Source: Anaerolineae bacterium
GTDB taxonomy: Bacteria; Chloroflexota; Anaerolineae; J036; Brachytrichaceae
Assembly (NCBI GenBank): GCA_023511655.1
Contig: JAIMBB010000010.1
Coordinates: forward strand, 1 to 46,355
Reading direction: 5' to 3'
DNA: 46,355 bases
A program made the position numbers and the translations under genes. Under the pieces are notes generated by a model. It did not search any database and was not told the origin of the DNA. It was given only the letters and a program-made list of their open reading frames with translations. Of the stretch, positions 25,901 through 35,599 are shown piece after piece (position 1 is the first letter of the stretch; the number at the start of each line of letters is the position of its first letter).

Positions 25901-25960
25901 GGCTTGAGTATTGGATTTTCGAGTTTTGATTTGGTAGGTAAATGTAACTCAAAACTCAAA
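25901..25960. repeat. Heptad repeats and inverted repeat between glpK and the AraC gene
   Basis: ACTCAAA occurs twice in tandem (25947-25960), and GAGTTTTGA (25921-25929) is complementary to TCAAAACTC (25949-25957). The repeat reaches into the stop codon region of the AraC gene and lies just upstream of glpK. Much of this gap is AT-rich. Confidence 0.65.
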
Positions 25961-26786
25961 GCTCTCGATGCACTTGGCGGCGATACTCGGCCGGGCTGCA
26001 CCCCATGATCCGGCGGAACACCCGATGGAACTGAGCATACGATCCAAACCCCGAGGCCAGCGCTGCGCTCAGCAGATCGTGGCGATGGCCGCTGCCATAC
26101 AGAGCCAGGAACCGCTCGATGCGCCGGCGGTTGCGGAACTCGACGATGGTGACGCCAGTATGTCGCACGAACAGCCGGCTTAGGTGCGATGGGCTGACGC
26201 CGCAGTGCCGCCCCAGCGCGTCGAGCGTCCAGGGATGGTTGGGATCCTCGTGGCGGAGCGCGTGTGCGGCGGCTTCGACGGCCGGGTGCACATCCCGACC
26301 GCGAACGTCCGGCGCTTCGAGGTGGGCGCGCCAGGCCGAGAGCAACGCATAGGCCAGCCCGGCATTGAACCGCGCTGCGTCGGCGCCGTAATCGTCTGCC
26401 AGCTCGGTCAGCAACGCGCACAGCCAGGCTGCGCGAGATCGGCTCAAGCGTCGGCAAAACCGGCCGGGTGGATCCGGCTCGCGCAAGATGCGCGTCTCGT
26501 CGCCGGTGCACAGGCGCTCGACCAGCGCCGGGCGAAACACCACGATCCACATCGTGAAATCAGGCGAGGCGTTGAGCAACACGTGATCCTGCGCCGGGAA
26601 GAACCAGATCTGTGTGTCGCACCGCAAATCGTAGCGCGCGTTGGCCAACAGATAGCTGGCCGTGCCTCCAACGACCAGGTTGATTTCCAGCTCGTCGTGG
26701 TGGTGCGGCGGATGAATGTATCCGCTGTTGCGATGGAGCCACGCGGCGCCGTCGTAGCCGTCCAGGATCGTCAGCCGCTCCTTCAT
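25956..26786 (-). CDS. AraC-family transcriptional regulator with cupin N-terminus
   Basis: 276-residue regulator. The N-terminal cupin-like sensing domain contains [17 protein letters not shown], and the C-terminal pair of helix-turn-helix motifs is visible in [21 protein letters not shown] and [19 protein letters not shown] (AraC signature). ATG 26786 was chosen because it starts [13 protein letters not shown] just before the cupin; a longer frame to 27023 runs into the divergent gene. It is divergent from the PhyH-type dioxygenase gene over 153 bp, a common activator/target arrangement. The ligand is unknown. Confidence 0.88.
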   Translation of the reverse strand: MKERLTILDGYDGAAWLHRNSGYIHPPHHHDELEINLVVGGTASYLLANARYDLRCDTQIWFFPAQDHVLLNASPDFTMWIVVFRPALVERLCTGDETRILREPDPPGRFCRRLSRSRAAWLCALLTELADDYGADAARFNAGLAYALLSAWRAHLEAPDVRGRDVHPAVEAAAHALRHEDPNHPWTLDALGRHCGVSPSHLSRLFVRHTGVTIVEFRNRRRIERFLALYGSGHRHDLLSAALASGFGSYAQFHRVFRRIMGCSPAEYRRQVHREL

Positions 26787-26889
26787 GATAGCAGCGCAAG
26801 AAATGATAACTCTTTCGCCAGATGTGAGAAGCGGCGCGGCGATGCGCGTGAATAATCCACTGCAGCGCCGGCGCCGGAACATCCTTCGG

Positions 26890-26918
26890 TTGACGTTCGC
26901 GCTGCGGGCCTTCAAACT
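26890..26918 (+). promoter_or_regulatory. Candidate promoter for the dioxygenase gene
   Basis: TTGACG at 26890-26895 and a poor -10, CAAACT at 26913-26918, with 17 bp between them. A weak -10 is typical of an activator-dependent promoter. AGGAG at 26930-26934 is the ribosome site for ATG 26940. Confidence 0.4.
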
Positions 26919-26939
26919 GATTCGCGCACAGGAGCAAGT

Positions 26940-27743
26940 ATGGTTCAGATTACCGACGAACAGGTCAAGCAATATCGTGATGAGGGCTATTTCGTCCTCG
27001 AACGGGTGATTCCGGAACATCATCTGGAGATGCTGCGCTCAGAATGCACGCGCTACATCAAGATGATCGAGGACGAGATGGATCGGCAGGGCAAGGATGT
27101 GATCGGCATCAACCATCGCAACAGCCGCTACTTCATCTCCAACCGTTACAAGGAAAGCCCATACATTGCCGATTTCATCTTCAGCGACCTGATGGCCGAG
27201 ATTTGCCGCGCCACGCTGGGCGATACGGCCTATCTCTTTCATGAGCAATACGTGGTCAAGGCGGCCGAACGGGGGATGAAATTCGGCTGGCATCAAGACT
27301 CCGGCTACGTGGGCTATCCGCACAAGCCTTATCTCACCTGTTGGTGCACGCTGGATGATGTGAATGAGGAGAATGGCACGGTCTATCTGCTGCCCTATTC
27401 GCGGGCCGGCGTGCGCGAGATGGTAAAGCATTCGCGCGAGGAAGGCACGAACGATCTGATCGGCTACTTCGGCGACGATCCGGGCATCCCGGTCATCGTC
27501 CCGGCGGGCAGCATCGCCGTTTTCTCCAGCGTGTGCTTCCATCGCAGCGGGCCGAATCGCACAAACAAGATGCGGCGCATCTACTTACCGCAATACTCGG
27601 CCGAGCCGATCCTGTCTGAGGATGGCACCCAGTTACGGGCCTTCGCCGAGCCGTTCCTGAAGGATGGGCAGATCGTCGCTGCGCGGCGCTTCGCAGGCCA
27701 GGCCGCGCCGGTCACGCAGCGCGGAGCGATCACGAACAGGTAG
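26940..27743 (+). CDS. Phytanoyl-CoA dioxygenase (PhyH) family protein
   Basis: 267-residue Fe(II)/2-oxoglutarate-dependent oxygenase. The facial triad fits His-X-Asp in GWHQDSGYV and the distal His in VCFHRSGPNRT; the following Arg would hold 2-oxoglutarate. The N-terminus YRDEGYFVLERVIP is typical of PhyH proteins, which often hydroxylate small molecules rather than phytanoyl-CoA. The start is supported by AGGAG 5 bases upstream. The divergent AraC gene suggests ligand-controlled expression. The substrate is unknown. Confidence 0.88.
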   Translation: MVQITDEQVKQYRDEGYFVLERVIPEHHLEMLRSECTRYIKMIEDEMDRQGKDVIGINHRNSRYFISNRYKESPYIADFIFSDLMAEICRATLGDTAYLFHEQYVVKAAERGMKFGWHQDSGYVGYPHKPYLTCWCTLDDVNEENGTVYLLPYSRAGVREMVKHSREEGTNDLIGYFGDDPGIPVIVPAGSIAVFSSVCFHRSGPNRTNKMRRIYLPQYSAEPILSEDGTQLRAFAEPFLKDGQIVAARRFAGQAAPVTQRGAITNR

Positions 27744-27752
27744 TTTGCGCGA

Positions 27753-27797
27753 ACCACGCCGGGTGCTGAGGCATGCGCCCACAGCGTCCGGCGTGGT
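27753..27797. terminator. Hairpin between converging phyH-like gene and trpS
   Basis: 10-bp arms ACCACGCCGG (27753-27762) and CCGGCGTGGT (27788-27797) with a 25-base loop. It has no clear T-run, so termination is plausible but not certain. Confidence 0.5.
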
Positions 27798-27847
27798 CAA
27801 CGCACAAGTCGCGGCTCGACCCTGAAAACTCAACGCCCTGCGGCGAA

Positions 27848-28858
27848 TCATTCGTGGCCTGGCAGCCCCGTCAGCCGCCGCACGTCTTTCATGGTGGCGC
27901 GGGCGATCGCGCGTGCCTTCTCCGCGCCTTCGCGCATCAGACGCCTGACGCGTTCGCGGTCGGCGCCGATCTCGGCGCGGCGCGCGCGTAAATCGCTCGT
28001 CAGTTCCACCAACGCATCGGCGACGGCCTCCTTCAGTGGTGCGTAGCGCCGGTTGCCCGATGCATACTCCTCCTCGAACGCGGCGGCTTGCTCATGCTTG
28101 CCGCACGCGCGCAGCAGGCCAAGCAGGTTGCGTGCGCCTTCGCCCATAGGCGTGCTTGCTTCGCCGGCGTCGGTCACGGCCGAGCGCACTTTGCTGCGCA
28201 CGGTTTTCTCATCCTCGAACAGGCCGACGTAGGACTTCGGGCCCAGGCTCTTGCTCATCTTCTTGGTTGGCTCGCTGAGTGAGAGGATCTTGGGCGTCTC
28301 GGTGGCGAGCATCTCCGGCTCCGGGAAGTATTCGCCGAACTGCGTGTTGAAGCGATTGGCGATCGAACGCGACAGCTCCAGGTGCTGTTTCTGATCCTGG
28401 CCGACCGGCACGTTGGCCGCATGGTAGAGCAAGATGTCGGCTGCCTGCAGCACTGGGTAGGTGAACAGACCGGCCGAAATGAAGGCGTCCTGTTTGCCTT
28501 CGAGCTGTTCGCTCTTCTCTTTGAACTGGGTTTGGCGCGTCAGGTCGCCGTAGGAACACACACAACCGAAGATCCAGGCCAACTCGGTATGTTCAGGCAC
28601 CATGGATTGCACGAACACGATGGACTTGTCCGGGTCCAGCCCGCACGCCAGCAAATCAATGAACATCTGTTCAGTGTTCCTGCGCAAGGTGGCAGGATCG
28701 TACGGCGTGGTCATGGCGTGCAAGTCCACGACGCAATAGATGGTCCGATATGCACCGGTGTTCTGCAGGCGCACGTAGTTCACGACAGCACCGAAGTAGT
28801 TGCCAATGTGCATATCGCCGGTTGGCTGAATGCCGGAGAATACGATGTTGTTAGTCAT
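27848..28858 (-). CDS. trpS: Tryptophanyl-tRNA synthetase
   Basis: Charges tRNA-Trp. 336 residues, class I synthetase. FSGIQPTGDMHIGNYFG holds the HIGN signature and SEPTKKMSKSLGPKS the KMSKS loop; VVDLHAMT, PVLQAADILLYHA and VPVGQDQKQHLEL are family-typical. ATG 28858 was chosen as the start of MTNNIVFSGIQPTG; the longer frame to 29077 crosses the leader. Expression is controlled by the T-box leader directly upstream, which has a TGG specifier, so the gene would be induced when uncharged tRNA-Trp accumulates. Confidence 0.96.
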   Translation of the reverse strand: MTNNIVFSGIQPTGDMHIGNYFGAVVNYVRLQNTGAYRTIYCVVDLHAMTTPYDPATLRRNTEQMFIDLLACGLDPDKSIVFVQSMVPEHTELAWIFGCVCSYGDLTRQTQFKEKSEQLEGKQDAFISAGLFTYPVLQAADILLYHAANVPVGQDQKQHLELSRSIANRFNTQFGEYFPEPEMLATETPKILSLSEPTKKMSKSLGPKSYVGLFEDEKTVRSKVRSAVTDAGEASTPMGEGARNLLGLLRACGKHEQAAAFEEEYASGNRRYAPLKEAVADALVELTSDLRARRAEIGADRERVRRLMREGAEKARAIARATMKDVRRLTGLPGHE

Positions 28859-29143
28859 GGTTCCTCGCGATCTGGTGTTACAAGCAAAACGCCCGTCCTC
28901 AAACTCCGTCTTGGAATCTGAGGACGGGCGCGTGATTCGCTGCGCTCGTGGTGCCACCTCAGTTGATGCGCTTGCGCATGACGCGCCTGTGCGCACCCAC
29001 TCTTCCTGCGTCAGGCTGCCGAACGTCTCCGTCGTCGTCCCTTCCAATTCGGCTTCACAGGCAACGCTGGCTCGCACCGGCCGCCAGCTCTCTGTGATGC
29101 ATCTGTGATGCCTACTGCGCAGGGACCGTTAGCCTGGACGCAG
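28859..29143 (-). promoter_or_regulatory. T-box leader of trpS, tRNA-Trp specific
   Basis: Minus-strand leader with the T-box parts in order: Stem I base GTCCCT/AGGGAC (29121-29126 with 29037-29042), AGTA loop-E motif (29113-29116), distal hairpin GCTGGC/GCCAGC (29066-29088), specifier TGG followed by A (29044-29046), the T-box AGGTGGCACCACG (28947-28959), and a terminator hairpin with U-run (28886-28930). TGG is the Trp codon, matching trpS. Stem II/III details were not modelled. Confidence 0.9.
28886..28930 (-). terminator. Regulated terminator of the T-box leader
   Basis: 12-bp arms TGAGGACGGGCG and CGCCCGTCCTCA (28919-28930 and 28890-28901) followed by TTTT on the minus strand at 28886-28889. 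The competing antiterminator uses the T-box just upstream. Confidence 0.88.
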
Positions 29144-29149
29144 GCCGAC

Positions 29150-29155
29150 ATTATA
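29150..29155 (-). promoter_or_regulatory. -10 box of the trpS leader
   Basis: Perfect minus-strand TATAAT placed so that transcription would start just before Stem I. It overlaps the stop codon (TAA) of the upstream permease gene. The -35 region is weak. Confidence 0.65.
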
Positions 29156-30083
29156 CATGCCGCACATGCGGGTCGAGCGCGTCTCGCAGGCCGTCGCCGA
29201 TGAAGTTCACCGCCAGCACGGCCAGCGTGATGGCCAGGCCAGGGGCAATGGTGAGCAATGGCGCGCGGGTGTAGTAGCTGGCCGCGCCGTTCAGCATGTT
29301 GCCCCAGCTTGGGGTCGAATCCGGCACGCCGAAGCCGAGGAAGCTTAGTGTGCCCTCGGCCAGCATATTGAGCGCCACGTCGAGTGTGAAGGTGACGATG
29401 ATCGCGCCCATCACGTTCGGCACCAGATGGCGTGTGATCAACTGCCAGTTGCTCGCGCCCAGGGCGTGCGCGGCAAAGATGAAGTCGCGCTCCCTCAACG
29501 ACAAAATCTCGCCGCGCACCACGCGCGCCAGATACAACCAGCCGAACAAGCCGAGGAACAGGATCACGATGGTCAACGAGCGCTGAATCGTGGCGAACAG
29601 AATCAGCAACAGGAAGATGGCTGGGAAGGCCAACAGCAGATCCACCAGCCGCATCAAGGCGTTATCCACCCAGCCGCCATAGTAGCCGGCAACTGCGCCA
29701 AGGATCACTCCAATCGCAGCGGCGATGAGCGACGACAGCACGCCGACGGTGAGCGAGATGCGCGCGCCATACAGCAGCCGGGTGAGTACGTCGCGCCCGA
29801 GCGGGTCGGTGCCGAGTGGATGTTGTAGCGAGGGTGGAGCAAGCTGGTTGAACAGATCAGGTTCGCTCGGGCTGTAGGGCGAAAGCAGGGGCACGAAGAC
29901 AGCCAGCAGCACGAATGTTGTCAGGATGATCGCGCCGATCACCGCCGGCCGGTGGGCGATGAACTGCCGCCAGATCAGGCGCGCGTAGCCGACCGACGGC
30001 GCCGGCTGTATCCTTGCCGTGTCCTCAAGGGCCGGCAGGCGCGGCGCGTCAGCGATACTTGATGCGCGGGTCGAGCCAGGCAT
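29151..30083 (-). CDS. ABC transporter permease, DppC type
   Basis: 310-residue inner-membrane permease of the peptide/nickel/oligosaccharide class, pairing with the DppB-type subunit. HPLGTDPLGRDVLTRLLYGARISL is the N-terminal DppC signature, and ARVVRGEILSLRERDFIFAAHALGAS the EAA-type loop that contacts the ATPase. About six membrane helices are evident. The start overlaps the dppB-like gene by 35 bases, indicating coupled translation. The final codons form the -10 of the trpS promoter. ATPase subunits (DppD/F) are not in the window. Confidence 0.93.
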   Translation of the reverse strand: MPGSTRASSIADAPRLPALEDTARIQPAPSVGYARLIWRQFIAHRPAVIGAIILTTFVLLAVFVPLLSPYSPSEPDLFNQLAPPSLQHPLGTDPLGRDVLTRLLYGARISLTVGVLSSLIAAAIGVILGAVAGYYGGWVDNALMRLVDLLLAFPAIFLLLILFATIQRSLTIVILFLGLFGWLYLARVVRGEILSLRERDFIFAAHALGASNWQLITRHLVPNVMGAIIVTFTLDVALNMLAEGTLSFLGFGVPDSTPSWGNMLNGAASYYTRAPLLTIAPGLAITLAVLAVNFIGDGLRDALDPHVRHV

Positions 30084-30996
30084 AGATCAGGTCGGCAATG
30101 ATGTTGAAGACGACGATGAGGATGGCGGCATATACCAGCAGCCCCATCAACACAGGATAGTCGCGCGAGCGCAGAGCATCGAAGAACAATCGCCCCAGGC
30201 CCGGCCAACTGAAGATCGTCTCGGTGACGACGGCGCCGGTGAGAAAGAAGGGGATGTCAATCGCGACCACCGTCACGAAGGGAATGAGCGCATTGCGCAA
30301 CGTGTGGCGCGCGATCACCAGCCGCTCGGACAGGCCTTTGGCCCGCGCCGTGCGTACGAAGTCCTGTCCGGCCACCTCCAGCGTCGAAGCGCGGATGTAG
30401 CGACTCCAGCCGGCCACTGTGCCGATGGCCAGCGTGAGCACCGGCATGATCAGATGTTTGACGCCGGCGATCAGGCTGCCGTCGCCGCTGGTCATATCGG
30501 CGCTGGGCAGCCAGCCCAGTTGCACCGAAAACAGCAATTGCAACATCAGGCCAAACCAGAACACCGGCATGGCCAGCCCGAGGAACGACAGCCCGCTGAT
30601 GATGTGGTCGGCCGGGCTGTAGCGCCACACTGCGGAGAGAATGCCGCCGGCCAGCGCCAGCGCGATCGAGAGCAAGATGGCCGGGATGACCAAGCGCAAA
30701 GTGTGCGGGATGCGTTCGCCGATGATCTGGCTCACCGGCCGGAACTGCGTGAACGACAGGCCGAAATCACCACGCAGGATGTTGCCGAACCAGCGCGCGT
30801 ATTGCACCGGTAGGGGCTGATCGAGGCCAAGGCTGCGTCGCACATTGGCCAGTTGCTCGGCCGTCATGCGGCTGTTGCGCGCCAGCAACGCATCTGGCCC
30901 GCCGGGCATCGCGTGCAGGAAGATGAACGACACCAGCGAGATCCCGATCAGCAACGGGATAGCGCCCAGGATGCGACGGGCGAAGTACGTCGTCAT
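30049..30996 (-). CDS. ABC transporter permease, DppB type
   Basis: 315-residue permease subunit. N-terminus YFARRILGAIPLLIGISLVSFIF and PGGPDALLARN are typical; the EAA loop is TARAKGLSERLVIARHTLRNAL. VTETIFSWPGLGRLFFDALRSRDYPV is a well-conserved DppB stretch. About six membrane helices. It lies 32 bp behind the binding-protein gene, across a heptad repeat, and overlaps the DppC-type gene. Substrate: peptides or related solutes; it cannot be narrowed from sequence. Confidence 0.93.
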   Translation of the reverse strand: MTTYFARRILGAIPLLIGISLVSFIFLHAMPGGPDALLARNSRMTAEQLANVRRSLGLDQPLPVQYARWFGNILRGDFGLSFTQFRPVSQIIGERIPHTLRLVIPAILLSIALALAGGILSAVWRYSPADHIISGLSFLGLAMPVFWFGLMLQLLFSVQLGWLPSADMTSGDGSLIAGVKHLIMPVLTLAIGTVAGWSRYIRASTLEVAGQDFVRTARAKGLSERLVIARHTLRNALIPFVTVVAIDIPFFLTGAVVTETIFSWPGLGRLFFDALRSRDYPVLMGLLVYAAILIVVFNIIADLIYAWLDPRIKYR

Positions 30997-31015
30997 GCTT
31001 CTCCACTTTCACTTT

Positions 31016-31043
31016 CAATTCCCAATTCTCAATTCTCAAAATC
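31016..31043. repeat. Heptad repeat between binding protein and permease genes
   Basis: Four consecutive heptads CAATTCC, CAATTCT, CAATTCT, CAAAATC. The repeat includes the last codons and stop of the binding-protein gene, so the C-terminus DFEN is encoded by it. Confidence 0.75.
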
Positions 31044-32672
31044 CCACTTCTCCACATCCCACAACAGGAAGTTGAACGTGTTGGGGTTGAAGCCGGTCAG
31101 GTTCCTGGGAGCGACGTAGATGCGTTGTGGCCAGTACATGAAGATCACCGGCGTCTCCTCGAACAGCAGTTCCTGAATCTGCCAGTAGATCTGCTTGCGC
31201 TTCTCTGGATTAACCTCGGCAGCGCCGGCGGCGGTCAGCTCGTCAATTTTGGCTTGCTGTTCGTATTGATTGAAATAAGCCGGCAGGTTGCCGCCGGTGC
31301 CGGTCGGGTCGGGTGGAATTTGCGACGAATGCCAGTAGAACATGTCGTCGGGGTCATTGGCGTTGGTCCAGGAATACAAGGCGGCCGTCATGGCTTGGGT
31401 GAACTGATAGCCGTTTGGACCCCAGATCGTCTTGATGTCCTCCTCTCGCTCCTGCACATCAATGCCAAGCTGGCGCCAACTGGCGGCGATGACCTGCTGG
31501 ATCTGCTTGTTGAGCTGGTCGCCGGCTACGATCCAGTGCTCGATCACGAATGGCTGTCCGTCCTTTTCCAGGATGCCCTGGGCGCTTTTCTTGAAGCCGG
31601 CTTCTTCCAGTAACCTGGCCGCTGCCTCCAGATCGTAGGGACGTGGTTTGATGTTGGGGTTGAAATACGGCGTGCCGGGCGCTTGATCGCCGATGCTGAT
31701 GGTGGCCAGTCCGCCCAACAGCCGGTCTATGATCTGCTGTTTGGGCGTGGCGTAATCCAGCGCCTGACGCACGCGCTTGTCCATCAAGAAGCCGATGTTC
31801 TTCAGATCCATGTGCGTCCACTCCAGCCCGTTGCGGGTGAGCACGACGCTGTTCGGCAATCGGCGCGCTTCTTCGATGCGCGCCGCGCTGACCGCATCGG
31901 TTAGCTGGACTTCACCCGTGGTGAGCTGCACCATCAGCGTGTTGTCGTCGGGGACGATCTTGATGATGACCTTGTCCAGTTTCGGCGCGCCGGCCCAATA
32001 GTCCGCGAACTTCTCCAGCTCGATGAACTGGCCGGTCTCCCAGCGGGTGAATTTATACGGGCCGGTGCCGATGGGCCGGCGACCGAACTCCTGCTTGAAC
32101 GCGTCCACACCCTTATCAATCAGGTGTTTGGGGCTGATGAAAGTCGTAGCAACATACGAGAGGAAGGGGGCGTAACGTTCGCTCGTCTTCATGACCACCG
32201 TGTGGTCGTCCGGCGTCTCGATCTCGGCGATCTTGTCCCAGCCGAGCTGGCTGAAGGCGGCGAAGTCGGGGTTCATGATGATCTTCCAGGTCGCCACCAC
32301 ATCGGCTGCGCCGAATGGCTGGCCGTCGTGCCACTTCACGCCTCGGCGTAGTTTGAAGGTATAGGTCAGCCCGTCATCCGAGATGCTGTAGGACTCGGCC
32401 AGTTGTGGCCGCAGTACCTGGTTCGTGTCGAAGTCCATCAACCCTTCCATCACGCCCGACAACACGTCTATGCTGGTGACGAGCTGGGTGATGTAGGGAT
32501 TGAGGGTCTCCGGTTCTTCGACCTTGGCGATGATGATGCTTTTGCCGCCGGTCGTCGCCGGGCCGGCGGCCGGCGCCGGTGCAGTCGGCAGCGAGGCGGG
32601 AGCAGCGCACCCCGCGACGAGCGCGGCGGCTGCGAGGGTGGCCGAAAAGGAGACGAGCGCTGAACGGTTCAT
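31029..32672 (-). CDS. Solute-binding lipoprotein of the ABC transporter, family 5
   Basis: 547-residue extracytoplasmic binding protein for the adjoining permeases. Signal peptide with lipobox LVAGC (MNRSALVSFSATLAAAALVAG then Cys), then an Ala/Pro-rich linker. Family features: LAESYSISDDGLTYTFKLRRG, VKWHDGQPFGAADVVATW, GTGPYKFTRWETGQFIELE and RVRQALDYATPKQQIIDRL. Start ATG 32672, chosen for the signal peptide; an AGGAGG lies 14 bases upstream, rather far. It is first in the minus-strand operon with the two permeases. Confidence 0.93.
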   Translation of the reverse strand: MNRSALVSFSATLAAAALVAGCAAPASLPTAPAPAAGPATTGGKSIIIAKVEEPETLNPYITQLVTSIDVLSGVMEGLMDFDTNQVLRPQLAESYSISDDGLTYTFKLRRGVKWHDGQPFGAADVVATWKIIMNPDFAAFSQLGWDKIAEIETPDDHTVVMKTSERYAPFLSYVATTFISPKHLIDKGVDAFKQEFGRRPIGTGPYKFTRWETGQFIELEKFADYWAGAPKLDKVIIKIVPDDNTLMVQLTTGEVQLTDAVSAARIEEARRLPNSVVLTRNGLEWTHMDLKNIGFLMDKRVRQALDYATPKQQIIDRLLGGLATISIGDQAPGTPYFNPNIKPRPYDLEAAARLLEEAGFKKSAQGILEKDGQPFVIEHWIVAGDQLNKQIQQVIAASWRQLGIDVQEREEDIKTIWGPNGYQFTQAMTAALYSWTNANDPDDMFYWHSSQIPPDPTGTGGNLPAYFNQYEQQAKIDELTAAGAAEVNPEKRKQIYWQIQELLFEETPVIFMYWPQRIYVAPRNLTGFNPNTFNFLLWDVEKWDFEN

Positions 32673-33020
32673 GGGACTTGTGCGTTCCTCCTGTGAACGT
32701 GGCGATTTCGTCGGATTGTATGGCAAATGTGGCCGATTGCTGTGTTTAGGGTGCGTTCACGAATAGGGCAAGAACCTCCTGCAGGCTGCACTTGCCTGTT
32801 CCCTGCAATAGAATGCCCCCGTGCGTGAACGCCCCCGTGCTTACGCATAACGTCCGGCGGGAGTACAATTTATATGCGTAGATGCGGTCGAGGATCCAGG
32901 TTCCCAAGCCTGCACGCGCCAACGATTCGGCGCGACGGAGGATTTCAGAAGTTGAGAGCCGGGTTCCCGCACAACATTCGCGTGCATAGGATTCATTCAT
33001 TCATTTACTCAGGAGGTCTT
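32673..33020. other. Divergent intergenic region with a MITE
   Basis: 348-bp gap between the binding-protein gene and a small membrane protein gene. It contains the inverted-repeat element at 32749-32836. TACAAT at 32864-32869 may be a -10 for the small gene, but no good -35 was found. AGGAGG at 33011-33016 is the ribosome site of the gene at 33021. Confidence 0.6.
32749..32836. mobile_element. Miniature inverted-repeat element, copy 1
   Basis: 88-bp element bounded by GGGTGCGTTCAC (32749-32760) and GTGAACGCCCCC (32825-32836), near-perfect inverted ends. Inner sequence AGGGCAAGAACCTCC and TGCAGGCTGC matches the copy at 38 kb on the opposite strand. Flanks GTGTTTA and GTGCTTA are a near-duplication of 7 bases. 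No coding capacity. Confidence 0.75.
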
Positions 33021-33284
33021 ATGAGCACTTTCCAGGTCTGGAGCCCGTTCATCGGATTGGCCGTAGCCGGGCTGCTCTTCGTGTGTGGTTTTGCCACGCT
33101 GTTGTTGCCCCAGGACAAGGCGTTGAGCATGCCGCTGGCGGGCCGCATCAACGAGGCCTTCGGCCCCCAAGATACGTGGCTTTTTGTGCGCTTCATCGGC
33201 GTGTTTCTGATGGTCGTCGGCGTGATGTTCGTCATCGCCTCGCTGGCGGCCATTTTGAATAACGTCACGCTGTTCGTTCCCTGA
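33021..33284 (+). CDS. Small two-helix membrane protein
   Basis: 87-residue hydrophobic protein with two predicted membrane helices: WSPFIGLAVAGLLFVCGFAT near the N-terminus and FIGVFLMVVGVMFVIASLAA near the C-terminus, with a short polar loop (DKALSMPLAGRINEAFGPQD) between them. AGGAGG lies 4-9 bases before ATG 33021, and a strong terminator follows, so it forms its own transcription unit. The family is not recognised; a role in the membrane is all that can be said. Confidence 0.8.
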   Translation: MSTFQVWSPFIGLAVAGLLFVCGFATLLLPQDKALSMPLAGRINEAFGPQDTWLFVRFIGVFLMVVGVMFVIASLAAILNNVTLFVP

Positions 33285-33310
33285 CACTTGGTGTAAGCCG
33301 CCAAGGGCTG

Positions 33311-33346
33311 AAAGCCGGGGCTCAGTGCTGAGCCCCGGCTTTTGTT
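33311..33346 (+). terminator. Terminator after the small membrane protein gene
   Basis: 15-bp perfect arms AAAGCCGGGGCTCAG and CTGAGCCCCGGCTTT (33311-33325, 33328-33342), followed by TTTTGTTTTG. A textbook intrinsic terminator. Confidence 0.92.
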
Positions 33347-33367
33347 TTGTTAAACTCTTGGGCCACT

Positions 33368-34521
<1,154 letters not shown>

Positions 34522-34525
<4 letters not shown>

Positions 34526-35556
34526 GATATTTGATCACCGGCGGCTCCGGATTCCTCGGCATCAACCTCACCCGTTACCTGTTGAACCGCGGGCACGCGG
34601 TGGCCTGTTACGACATCGCGGACTTCGACTATCCAGAGCGTGAGCGCATTACCTTCTTCAAGGCCGACATCCGCGACCGCGCTGCATTGGATCGCGCCAT
34701 GCCCGGAGTGAACATCGTCGTCCACACCGCTGCTGCCCTGCCCCTATATCCCAGAGAGGATATCTACACCACCGACATCGTAGGCACGCGCAACGTTGTG
34801 GAAGCGGCATATCAGGCCGGCGTGCAACGGCTGATCCATATCTCGTCCACGGCGGTCTATGGCATTCCCGATCATCATCCGCTGTATGAAGATGACGAGC
34901 TGCACGGAGTCGGACCGTATGGCGAGGCGAAGATCGAAGCCGAGCGCATCTGCCTCGAATATCGGGAGAAAGGCATGTGCATTCCGATCATTCGCCCCAA
35001 GTCGTTCATCGGGCCGGAACGCCTGGGCGTGTTTGCCTTGCTCTACGACTGGGCGAAGGATGGGCGCGGCTTTCCGGTGCTTGGCAGCGGCAAGAACCGT
35101 TACCAGTACCTGGACGTGGAGGATCTATGCGACGCGATCTATCTGTGTGCCACTCTGCCGTGCGAGCGGACCAATGACACGTTCAACATCGGCGCCAAGG
35201 AGTTCGGCACGGTGGCCGAGGACTTTCAGGCCGTGCTCGACTACGCCGGCCACGGCAAGAAGGTCAGGCCCTTCCCTGCTGCGCCGATGATCTGGGGCTT
35301 GCGCGTGCTGGAAGCGTTCAGGCTCTCGCCGCTCTACAAGTGGGTCTACGAAACCATCTCCAAAGATTCGTTCGTCTCCATCGAAAAGGCCGAGCGTGTG
35401 CTCGGTTTCCGGCCCAAGTATTCCAACAAGGACGCGTTGCTGAGGAACTATCAGTGGTATCTGCAAAACTACGAGAAGTTCGCCAACCAGTCCGGCGTCT
35501 CGCACCGCGTGCCGTGGAAGCAGGGAGCATTGGGGATCATCAAGCGATTCTTCTGA
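34522..35556 (+). CDS. NAD-dependent epimerase/dehydratase
   Basis: 344-residue extended short-chain dehydrogenase. Rossmann motif ITGGSGFLGINLTRY, then SSTAVYG and the YGEAK catalytic Tyr-Lys pair; RPKSFIGPERLGVFALLYDW and YLDVEDLCDAIYL are typical of nucleotide-sugar epimerases. It overlaps galK by ATGA, which suggests a role in galactose/UDP-sugar metabolism, but it is not close enough to GalE by eye to assign that function. Ends PWKQGALGIIKRFF. Confidence 0.88.
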
Positions 35557-35599
35557 TGAATGACGGCCAGCCCGGCAGCGGCTACACTTCAGGCATGGG

